The notes under the pieces: model-generated
Told to the model about the DNA's origin: nothing
Databases searched by the model: none
The model's input: only the letters and a program-made list of their open reading frames with translations
Assembly: GCF_910592395.1 (NCBI RefSeq)
Contig: NC_088326.1
Coordinates: 12,963,001-13,027,000 of the forward strand
Length of the DNA: 64,000 nucleotides
Direction: 5' to 3'
From: Lineus longissimus
Lineage: Eukaryota > Nemertea > Pilidiophora > Heteronemertea > Lineidae
Shown: piece after piece, positions 1 to 8,954 of the stretch
Position numbering within the stretch: position 1 is the first letter of the stretch
Layout: every line of letters starts with the position of its first letter
Program-made: the position numbers and the translations under genes

Positions 1-215
1 AAAACGCCATTATCTGCATCCGGGGTGCATAAGGGAAAATAAGGAACAGTCAAAGACAAAGAATAACTCAAACTCATCACATGTGTATTGCTACAGTGCA
101 TTTATAATGTACAAAGAAATATCAAGCTGTGCTTTTGCGCCAATCGTCCCTGCCGATCATAAGGATTACACGTATTAATACATTTCATCTTCGAAATCCT
201 GTACATGCAGAGTGC

Positions 216-263
216 TTCTTAAAACTTGACACAGAGAATGTTTCCCGTACTAAGTTTTAAGAA
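216..263 (-). other. Stem-loop in the 3' UTR of the serine-rich peptide gene
   Basis: The 12-base arms 216-227 (TTCTTAAAACTT) and 252-263 are perfect inverted repeats around a 24-base loop. They start about 24 bases past the stop codon, so they would fold in the 3' UTR of the minus-strand transcript. A remnant of a small inverted-repeat element is the alternative explanation. Confidence 0.4.
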
Positions 264-286
264 ACACCCTGTATTATAGCAAATTA

Positions 287-1752
287 TTAACAGTCGCTGC
301 TACTCGAACTGGAGCTGGAACTGGAACTAGATGAACTGGATGAGCTTGATCCACCCATCATCAATACTGAATTACCATGGAGATTTATAAATGGCATTTG
401 GCAGCTTTCAGGGCTATTTACGCTGAGGCCGCCCGGGCCGGTGCCACCCGCTGAAATATAGAGGTGAGGCGAGGTATCAGAATGATATTCAACTATAATG
501 GAACTGGAAATCCGGCCAGCAACACAGATTATTACAAGTCAGTTACACAGAATTCAGATAGAAGTTTATTAACACAGCTTCAAGAAGATCAGACAAGTTT
601 TCAGTATCAGTGTCAGTATTATGGTGTCGTAATCCTATTGGATTTTTGCCAGAGGTATATGGAGACCAATACGCTACTGTCTATCTATGTGGGACCCTTC
701 AGTTGCCCTGGCGCAGGCAGGACTACGTCTTTTAGTCTCATCTGACAGACCTTCAGTAATTTATCTCATATTGATCGAGCCCCAATAGTCGTTGTCTAAT
801 AGATATCACTTTGCAATATGCAAAATGTCTTATTAGATGTATAACACACGTCACCAGATTTCCCCTGTGTATGCTACATGTATTTTCTAACTTACCACAC
901 GAGCACGGTATGATGCCGTTGACCACGACCGCGCTACTTGAACTGCTGCTGCTGGAGCCCGCCCTCACTGGGAGAGATATGCCTGAAAAGAAACTTAGTT
1001 CCACTGCAGTGACGGAAGCAGGAAACGGTGGGGCTTTTCCAAAGAGTTGACTCGACAGTGGTAACTACATTACGTTTTGTGCCAAAGGAATTTAGGGCTA
1101 GCCCAATACACGGTCAATTGTCTTCAAAACAAGGCCCGCTCACACCTTGGACCTAAATTCCCATTGTTCAATTGTCTTATGGAAGGGTTACTAGCCAAAA
1201 TATTGCTACCATCGACTCCCTGATCAAAAATACTTCGATGAGGGACACTAGGCCAAAATCCGATTAACGTATTGTAACCAAAATGCATGTGAAAGCAGTA
1301 AAACCGCTCTTTTCTTCTATAATAGTCGTTGATTAAGAAATATGCGCCACTCTAAGTAATTTGTCGTGAAAAATAATCACTTACTACATTCGCAGCCTGG
1401 AAAATAGATAAGAAATTTATATGAAAGTGTTATGTATTAGGGGCTCGCCAAAATATCTAGTACGCTATCAGTGGAAAAGGACCGTGGCCAGCAGAGGATA
1501 ATCGAATTCAGAAGAAAAAGCAATGGGAGATGAAGGTGATCTTTTTTTGAAAATGCAGGGAAAAGTCGTTAAGCTATTAAGGTGAATGTGCTACAACGAT
1601 ACAAATCTACGATGATGTTGAACGAAAAATTCCCTCAATCTGTAAATTAGGGTCTATGTAATTGCCATCACCAGGAGAGAGAAAAGAAGATTCTTACCGT
1701 AGGTCAAAGCCACAACAGCAAACGATATTGACAAAACCAAGAGGATTTTCAT
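287..1752 (-). CDS. Secreted serine-rich small peptide, three exons
   Basis: Exons read on the minus strand are 1752-1698, 982-896 and 450-287. Each donor is GTAAG and each acceptor ends TTTCAG or TTTTCAG, and both introns are phase 1, so the frame is continuous. The product is 101 residues. Residues 1-19 form a signal peptide (MKILLVLSISFAVVALTYG), which fills exon 1 almost exactly. Exon 2 carries eight serines and a CSC motif. Exon 3 has a Gly/Pro-rich stretch, a third cysteine in ESC, a run of 18 serines and the ending Asp-Cys-stop. The serine runs mix TCN and AGY codons, so they are not a simple DNA microsatellite. A TATAAA-type sequence lies 45 bases before the ATG, or the ATG may follow a 5' UTR acceptor (TATTACAG). 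No AATAAA is seen downstream; a TATAAA variant sits at 101-106. No family is recognised. A secreted structural, mucus-associated or peptide-ligand role is possible. The gene model is firm and the function unknown. Confidence 0.8.
1082..1262 (-). repeat. Family A MITE-like repeat, inside intron 1 of the serine-rich peptide gene
   Basis: Family A is a dispersed element of about 170-190 bp. On its forward strand it contains CTTTGATAAG, then GAACAATGGGAATTTAGGCC, then GTGCGAGCGGGCTTTG, then ACAATAGGCCGTGTATTGG. Upstream of these is a pair of complementary stretches of the type GACCCCCATGAA and GGGGGTCGAT. This copy is reversed and divergent at both ends. Identity as a non-autonomous DNA transposon is inferred from size and copy number, because no transposase is present. 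Confidence 0.7.
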
Positions 1753-1842
1753 TTTCTGTAATACACAAATATCGGTTTATAACCTCAAAAAGCAGGTTGT
1801 CACAGAACTCACAGTAACGTTATTTTGCCCTTACCCGTAGTT

Positions 1843-1996
1843 TAGAGAATTCAGACCTGGTCCAATACACGGTCTATTATCTTTGAACAAATCCTGCTCG
1901 CACCTACATGCCTAAATTCTACTTCTTCTTCATCATTATCAAAGGGTCGTCATGACAAATCTTGATAATACCGACCCAAGGAAACGGCTTCTATGG
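1843..1996 (-). repeat. Family A repeat next to the serine-rich peptide promoter
   Basis: This is a reversed copy that retains the ACACGGTC, GCTCGCACCT and TTATCAAAGGGT landmarks. It ends about 90 bases upstream of the ATG of the serine-rich peptide gene, so it may form part of the promoter-proximal region. A short G run (2000-2012) follows it. Confidence 0.65.
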
Positions 1997-2507
1997 GGAG
2001 GGGGGGGGGGGGCCTTCTGGCAAGGGCAAGAAAAGTTATGATTTTTTTTAAATTTAGCATTATGATAATGATATAAGATTGTCTCCATAAGCAGTGACGC
2101 ACAGTAATAATTTCGGCTATCTTGTTTACTTACCTCTGTTCTTTCTTCTCCTCGATACGGATCTGCTATTGTCCCTTGTGTCCAAGGTATCTATGAGGGT
2201 AACCAAGGTTTTATAGCGTTCTGATAGACGCCCAGGCCAATCACCGAACCGCCCGTGGCATCTCTTAACTTAGTATTACATATCATGGGTACTGTTGACA
2301 TTGACTATCTTTTCAATCAGTTGTTTCTAGCCTTATAAATATATAAATCTGAAGTAATCACTCAATTTCATCATGGATGATAAAACATGCCCGCTTACTG
2401 CACAGATTTGATGTAGGACGGTGGGAAGTCATTTTCGTTTACCAGGCTTTTCAAAATACTGTCGACTTACCGTAAAATGTTTCTTATGGTCGATGCTGTC
2501 ATGATTT

Positions 2508-2640
2508 GACCTGATAACTCTTTGATAAGCCAGTAGAACAATGAGAATTTAGGCCTAGGTGCGAGCGGGCTTTGTTCAAAGACAATAGGCCGGGTATTGA
2601 GCTTAGCCTAAATTCTTTGCCAGGTAAGGGGAAAACTTTA
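2508..2640 (+). repeat. Family A repeat
   Basis: Forward copy lacking most of the 5' hairpin part. The core from CTTTGATAAG through GTGCGAGCGGGCTTTG to the GCCTAAATTCTTTG end is well kept. Confidence 0.65.
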
Positions 2641-2970
2641 TAAAGTACATTTTTTGGGTCACCCTGTACGTTAGCTGACATTGATTTTCACAGGAGCGAT
2701 TTTATTTCGAAATGTCTGTATTCGTTTGAATTCTGATTTCGAACGTTACACCCCTTCGACCCCGCCAAGCCCACATTTGTTGTAATTCTTTATGTTATCT
2801 TTCGAGGCAGTATCTAGCTGTGCCCCCAGGCAGCGATATGGCAGGCATGCAACACGGTGATTTATTTAGTTCACATTATTCAAATCTAGTAAATGAATTA
2901 ACTTTATCTACGTTCCGATAACATATCGGAAATTCTCCCTCGGGATAAAACAGCAGCTGGCTTGGATATA

Positions 2971-3008
2971 CCAGAGTCTTTCTATACAATTGTATAGAAA
3001 GACTCTGG
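2971..3008. repeat. Perfect 38-bp palindrome
   Basis: The arms 2971-2989 and 2990-3008 are exact reverse complements with no spacer. The arm reads CCAGAGTCTTTCTATACAA. It is flanked by TATA on the left and ATATAC on the right. The same arm recurs at 6506 and 62911, so it looks like two fused terminal inverted repeats of a very small element with a TA-rich target. Confidence 0.85.
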
Positions 3009-3324
3009 ATATACTAATTAATTCACATTGTCCAATCGGGAGCATTAAAATAAATTTCTGCGAACTAATCTTAAAAAACTGACCAATCGGAGTTTACATG
3101 GTTTTAGTTGGCGCTACTGGTGCTGCCGCTCCGAAGGTTCTGCCTCCATCAATATTCTCATTCAATTGATATCATGTTTGGAGGGTCATGTCAGTGACAT
3201 TTGTACTGCCGAGCAGTCCCGACCATTTTCAAACATAAATAAGGACTCACAAATGGTGACGAATGACTCTGGAACACAATGTCATTGGTCTACCTAATCA
3301 CGGAGAAAAAAACATTCGTGTCTC

Positions 3325-3384
3325 TTATGATAAGACGGTAGAACTTTAAAAACTTAGGCTCAGGTGCGAGCGGGTTTTGGTTGA
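3325..3384 (+). repeat. Family A repeat fragment
   Basis: Only the middle is present: TGATAAGACGGTAGAAC followed by GGTGCGAGCGGGTTTTGG. The right part is cut off where the TIR element at 3385 begins, so the element probably inserted into this copy. Confidence 0.55.
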
Positions 3385-4103
3385 AGCTGACATGCATGCA
3401 TAAAAACCCTAACGGCCAAATTAGAAAACACAAACGCCCGACCACCAAACGACCAACTGCACTTTAAACATGATAGACACCGAGCGACTGGTCTCACTTA
3501 ACTGCACAAACAACAAGCCCTCGGGCAAGAAAAAATATCCGGGTTCGAACACGGAACCCTCGCCACTTGATCCATACCGTCTTACCCACTTTGCCATGCA
3601 GCCGTTGTTGAAGATGATCATATTTTTCAGTTTTTCATTCCACGTACAAGCTTGACCGAATGGGGTCTTTTGTGCCATCTGTACCATTTTACAGTTTCAA
3701 AGTGGCCTTAACAAATGCCCTGTTACGATATTGGAAAAGTGAATTCATAAGATACATAATCAGGAGATGAACATGACACCCTGTGATGATTATAGGAGCA
3801 CGCAGCTATTTTTCGAGTTTTAAAGATGCAAAACAATTTCCCGCTTTGCTGGTTTTAAAACCATGAGTGTATTGAGGAACTGTCTGATGAGGTGGCATTC
3901 GATTTCACTCTTCGCAATGGCCAGTTATAGTACAATGAACTGATGCTCATATCTGCGCTCCACATCCAATGCTCTGTTGTTGAATACGGTAGCGCCACTG
4001 CGGCCGGCTGGTAGTCTATCATATCTGAGGGCGTTTGAAACATGGCTGACGGGCGTTAGTGTTTTCTAACTTGGCCGTTAGGGTTTTTATGTGGGCATGT
4101 CTG
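3385..4103 (-). mobile_element. TIR element with internal tRNA-like module, copy 1
   Basis: The ends are inverted repeats: 3385-3430 (AGCTGACATGCATGCATAAA, then ACCCTAACGGCCAA) pairs with 4050-4103 (GTGTTTTCTAAC, then GGCCGTTAGGGTTTTTATG). It is about 720 bp with no coding capacity. On the minus strand it carries a tRNA-like A box (TGGCAAAGTGGGTA) and B box (GTGTTCGAACCCGG) near 3540-3605. A second copy lies at 12193-12973 in the opposite orientation and shares the whole internal sequence. It is a non-autonomous DNA transposon that has captured, or been built around, a SINE-like module. Confidence 0.75.
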
Positions 4104-4245
4104 TTTCAAAGACCATTGATCTTGACTTGGAGACCGTGTATTAGACTGCATGAAGACCTGAGTTCTTTTGATAGTGCGGTAGGGGGAAATTTAAATGTAG
4201 ATTAACATATACTTAGGTGTTGGAGACTGAAACGACCTTTAAAAG

Positions 4246-4410
4246 ATGAAATGTGCTGAGACTGGTAAGATTAGTTTTGCGTTCGTCTCCGAGATGGAGT
4301 TATTGCAAAACGACGTGCACGCCAAGAGTGTCATAAAGCATCTCCAAGCAAAGGACACTCCCAACGTTGAGTGCCGGCAATCACTTCGGCCAAGCGCGTC
4401 ACAAGTATAG
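4246..4410 (+). CDS. Short unassigned open reading frame, 54 codons
   Basis: ATG at 4246 and stop TAG at 4408. The product is a hydrophilic 54-residue peptide beginning MKCAETGKISFAFVSEME. No signal peptide, known motif or splice context was found. It is listed only because its composition is protein-like and it lies outside the recognised repeats. Chance is a good alternative. Confidence 0.15.
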   Translation: MKCAETGKISFAFVSEMELLQNDVHAKSVIKHLQAKDTPNVECRQSLRPSASQV

Positions 4411-5034
4411 CAAAGGGCAGCTGGACGAGTAGGCCAATGGTCACATCCGTTGTTATTGTTAATAGTGTTGGCAAGTTGATGTCGATGTTGATGTTGATGT
4501 CGTCGGTGTATAGCCCTTACAAAAACGAGTCCGAATGGTATCGCCACGCCCTGCATAGAATATAACAATTGACTCTTCTTCCGGAATGTTTAGCGCTGTA
4601 CGCTTGTCGACTGTTGTGGCGTATCCGCAATTGAAATAATAGATTACCGGAGGCCAAGAAGACTTGGTTAGCTTGCAGTAAAAGAAGAAGCCCTGTGTGT
4701 CTATTCCCATATCCGCCGGCCATAATTACGCCGGTAAAATGATTTACAGCCACGGAAGAAGAAGCTCAACCAAACCCGGGGCTACACCTACTAATTGGGC
4801 CTCGCCACGATGTGGGAGACCAAAGATCATAAGTCAATTCTATTGACAACTGGTAAGAACTTCCTAGAACTAAAAATATTCGTTTCTTAAAATGAGTCTG
4901 TAGGCAGCATGAAGTTAGGACAGATTAAGGTACAATGGATGAAGTCGTCAACGGGGTCTCAGCCAACTGGCAGTACACTAACATTACACGCTACTACAGG
5001 CCCCTGTGAATGATGTTTCCTGATAGGGCGATGT

Positions 5035-5170
5035 TGTCAAGATTAGCTCTGATAACCCTATAAAAAGGCAGTTGAACAATGGGAATTTAGGCCTCGGTGC
5101 GAGCGGGCTTTGTTTAAATACAATAGGCCGTGTATTGGCTAGGCCAGAAATCGTTGAACTGTGAGAAGGG
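5035..5170 (+). repeat. Family A repeat
   Basis: Forward copy with intact GAACAATGGGAATTTAGGCC and GTGCGAGCGGGCTTTGTTTA landmarks. The CTTTGATAAG step is degraded to CTATAAAAAG. Confidence 0.65.
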
Positions 5171-6505
5171 GCAAAATAGCGCGATTGTCGAATCAAAACG
5201 TTTGGAACGGCCACTTCACTGAGGTTCATTCGACCTTCATGACCGGAGGAGCAGACCAAATGGACACAATTACTCGACCATGGTCGTAATAACAACGTTT
5301 ATATCGGATGAACCGTTGTCTCAAGGCCAACATTTCTTGCCGATGACATCAAGAGCTAACAACTTGGTCAGGTGGAAAATATCGGGAAGCGAAGTACACC
5401 CCAGGCCAGAGTTGCTTCTGTCAACTTTGTTTCGTTTGCCTATTAACAAACTGCCAGAACAAGGCGCAAAAAGTCTGCGTTTTGCTTGACCAGGAGCGAG
5501 GGAGCAAGACCAGATAGTTGATGTTAAATGCAAGAGAGAAAAAAGCATAACCGATTCGCACGGAGTAATAGCATCATGATGCGCAGGAGACTCGGTCTTT
5601 TCAAAGAACGATACAGTTTATCTCTATTGTTTGCTACTGGTGTGTGCATTGCTGATGTATTGTAATGGACATAATTCACTATCCATCTATCCATGCTTTG
5701 TTTGTACGGCAGATGTCGACACTTGATACCTGCTCTACAAGCAGTATACATTTAAGCCAGGATGTACAGCAGTACGACCACCTTTGCTGCATCCTAAATA
5801 ACATCGGATTAATTAATCATACGTACTACTCGAGATTTTCTATCGTTTGCAATTCAATCTATTTCGTAAAATCCGTGGCAATTACAGAAATCTCCCGTCA
5901 CGCAGCTGCCCGTTTCCCAAGATAGTTAAGCCGTCTCTTCACTGCAAGTTTTTCAATTGTCATTTCGTATTGCGAAGCTTTCAAAAATGCTCAGTGTGTG
6001 AGAATCACAAGCTGGGACATACTGGATTAAGTGAATTCTGCGATAATTGAAAGACGTTGCTCATGGAGCTTTCGATAATTGATTTAGCTCCAATTAAGTC
6101 AAGTTGGGATTGCATTCTGTCCCTCTGGCTACCAGTGTTAGTTCTATAACAAAGCATTACGTTTGCTGCCGCTTACATTGCAGCTAAATGAAGTCAGGCC
6201 TAATCCAGTCTTTAAAGAAAGCTGGTCGCCTAAATCCCATTGTCCTGGTGTCTTATCGAAGGATTATCAGAGCAAATCTCAATAACAACAATCCCACACA
6301 AAAGCTTTATGATTGTATTACCAAACAACAGAAGGGTCGAGCACGCAAATCCCAAGGCGCCTCGTCGAGGTTTGAGAGGAAATGACAGCACCACAAACAC
6401 AATACACTAACATAGAATTTGATTTTGACTGCTTCTATATTTGACACCAACACAAGCAGATGGCTTCCCAACCAATACCACTAGACGAGGCGCAGTACAC
6501 TATAC

Positions 6506-6542
6506 CAGAGTCTTTCTATACTCTTTGTATAGAAAGACTCTG
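6506..6542. repeat. Palindromic hairpin, relative of 2971-3008
   Basis: The arms CAGAGTCTTTCTATAC (6506-6521) and GTATAGAAAGACTCTG (6527-6542) are perfectly complementary around a 5-base centre. TATAC precedes the left arm and ACTATAC follows the right one, as at 2971. Confidence 0.8.
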
Positions 6543-6837
6543 ACTATACACAGTAAATAGTGCTAGGTTTTAGAATCTCCAATTCATTCCTGTGATGTGA
6601 TCTATCAGTCTGAAGCAAGAAATAAACCTAATTGCAATGCCTCGACTTTTCCTTTCACATGAATAATCTTATTTATCCCCTGAAAACACCCGGAAAATAA
6701 TCCAGAATTGGTTTTATCTGGCTAGTGGATGTGGCAAACACCGTGTCTACTAATTCGCGCTTGAACATTGATCAAACACTTGGAATCAATTCGTGTGAAG
6801 ATAATTTAATCAAGAGTTGGGTTTTTCAAAAGCTAAT

Positions 6838-7050
6838 GTGTGTTGACGCCCTGGGCTCATATCTTGGAGTTTGTTCGTTAACTGACATAGGCTTGAAAAC
6901 ATGTCAAGATGAATGACAAAATTGTGAAAGTGACCGTCGTGAATCGTATGTAAACAGTCATATGGATATCGTAGCTTGTTCGTTCAAAAAGTGACACGTT
7001 ACAAGCGTTAGTGGGGGGTGAGTTTTATGTAACGTCCGCTTTATTGAACA
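6838..7050 (+). repeat. Family B repeat
   Basis: Family B is recognised by GTGAATCGTATGTAAAC (or its complement GTTTACATACGATTCAC), TTGACTTAGGCTTGAAAAC, GAAATGACTTGTTCGTTC and TCACTTGTCAC. This copy has TTAACTGACATAGGCTTG, then GTGAATCGTATGTAAAC, then CTTGTTCGTTC and a GACACGTTACAAG end. It is probably a non-autonomous element. Confidence 0.6.
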
Positions 7051-7424
7051 AAACTGTATCATCGTGATAATATCGTTATGTCATCCGTGTCTCCCCTAAA
7101 CCAATTAGTCTCTTGTACTTGTCCCAACCTACCTACCATCTTCAAACAAAACTGCGGAATATCACATTGTTATGGGAAGCAATATCCTCGTTTTACTCTT
7201 GACCGCGCCTCTAACCAAACATTAATCTTTAATATTACCGCGTCGACCTCGCCATCCCTTGCAATAAGTGGAAAGGACACGATGTAGCCTGCCTCGACAT
7301 GTCAATAAGTGACTTGGTTATTGGTCTTTCAGCCAATCAATATGTTCCGACCACATCGATCAGCTGGCGATTGGATTCTAGCGTCGGTTTAGCCAGCATT
7401 ATATTTATTAACCATTGCCGATTT

Positions 7425-7600
7425 AGACCTAACGACCCCCATGAACGCTGTTTCGCGGGGGTCGATGTGATCAAAATTTGCCCAGATCACCCTTTGATAA
7501 GACTGTAGAACAATGGGAATTTAGGCCTGTAGGTGCGGGCTGGCTTTGTTTAAAGACAATAGGCCGTATATTGTACAAGATCTGAATTATTTGAACTGCG
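7425..7600 (+). repeat. Family A repeat, near full length
   Basis: Best copy for the 5' half. CGACCCCCATGAAC at 7433 can pair with CGGGGGTCGATG at 7457, followed by CTTTGATAAGACTGTAGAAC and the common 3' half. Confidence 0.7.
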
Positions 7601-8639
7601 TGCTTAAGGGGCTACCACACTGGCTACAGCAGGATGCGCGGAAGTGACATGAAAACTTAGGAAGGGGTTAAATGATCTGGATAAACCCTAACAGGCAAAT
7701 GTAGAGAGTCGGAGAACTTTCGGAGGCACACGACTATCATGAATATATGAATATCTCCCGCATGCAATATTCTTCTATGTACGTACAGGCAAGGCTTACT
7801 GATTATAATCAATAATCATTCAAAAGCAGATGCAACTGGGCGTCCACTTCTGATAAAATTCCCAAAATCTAAATTGAATCAGTAGTTTAGCGAAGCCGCT
7901 TGGTGCAAAATTTCAGATCTCGACGTGGAAGTAAATTGCCACGTGGTGGCTGCCAATAAGACTTGCCGCCATTTAGTAACATTTTCTCCACGATTTACGG
8001 AGTGAAGATCAGAGGTGCATAAAAGAAGCAGAATCATAGGGATGGACAAGCCGAAATTAAATGATGGAAGCAATCTGAAAATAATACACCTATTTACTCT
8101 TTTTGGGTGGGGGTGGGGGGGGGGGGGGGGGGCGCTGCAAAGGAACAACAGCAGTCTAACCATCCACCGCTGCGAGTTGTACATCGAGAGGCCTGCATGT
8201 GCTTCTCATGTGCTGTACATAGAATACGAGAAAATTCATACGAATTGTGCATATTGCGATGTGTACCATAAGTTGGCACCTGACACCTTGAAGCACTGCC
8301 AAGAACTTCAATCTTGGAAATTTACACATCATCTTCCTCTACGCTTGCATGAGCTTCATACTGTATCGATGGTTCTGATTGGTTGGTGGACTTTCATATG
8401 TTGTAACAAGGAACATGGTTGGATATAGGAACTGAAGCGATCCTTCTGAATAATGCTATTTCATGAATCGAAAGGAGGACATTTATCAGATCAGAATATA
8501 ATTTTGTAGAACATAGAATGATATTTGCAAACGGGTAAGTCATCAATTTTACTTCGACGATTTGAAGAATATCATGAACCTTTGTTTCTGTGACGTATAT
8601 CACATTTACAAGAAGTATTTGTGTGAACAACTTGTTCAT

Positions 8640-8820
8640 ATTCTACGAAGGGGAACGGGCTGGATCAGTCTCGCTGAGGACTCCTGTAGGCGTGACGAAG
8701 ATTCTTGCGAAGGAAATCCACATTGCGAGCGGAGCAGCCACCATCTTGGGCGAAGCATATGGAGCAGAAATCAATTGTGGGCCAACGACGAAAGAAAAGT
8801 CACAACTGCTGATCGGATGA
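8640..8820. other. Unassigned open segment upstream of the cationic peptide gene
   Basis: About 180 bases are open in two forward frames and one reverse frame. The most protein-like frame ends LLIG-stop at 8820, and the reverse frame is also smooth. No acceptor with a good pyrimidine tract and no fitting donor was seen. It could be a 5' exon, an antisense exon or an old element fragment; I cannot decide. Confidence 0.15.
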
Positions 8821-8954
8821 GATGAGCCAGGTCACCAAACGTATAAACAATCAACGATGCTTATGTGCTAGGGTGTGGAAGACCGAGGCATCCACCAGAG
8901 TTGTTACTCTGCTGAGGGCAAAGACTAGGCAAGGCAAGGAACGGCACAGCGGGC

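Larger units (their letters stand above)
2013..8630. other. Gene-poor stretch with repeats
   Basis: No gene could be assembled here. The stretch holds four family A copies, one TIR element (3385-4103), two palindromic hairpins (2971-3008 and 6506-6542), one family B copy (6838-7050), an imperfect GTTGAT microsatellite (4475-4502) and an 18-base G run (8115-8132). Several open segments of 60-137 codons occur, for example 8015-8428 plus and 5280-5489 plus. They show no splice context or recognisable domain. Confidence 0.5.

Noticed and set aside
3421-3687. Coding frames inside the TIR element
   Set aside because: They cross the tRNA-like module and are not shared by the second copy.
8015-8428. 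Forward frame of 137 codons
   Set aside because: It runs through the 18-base G run, which supplies a glycine stretch, and shows no domain or splice context.
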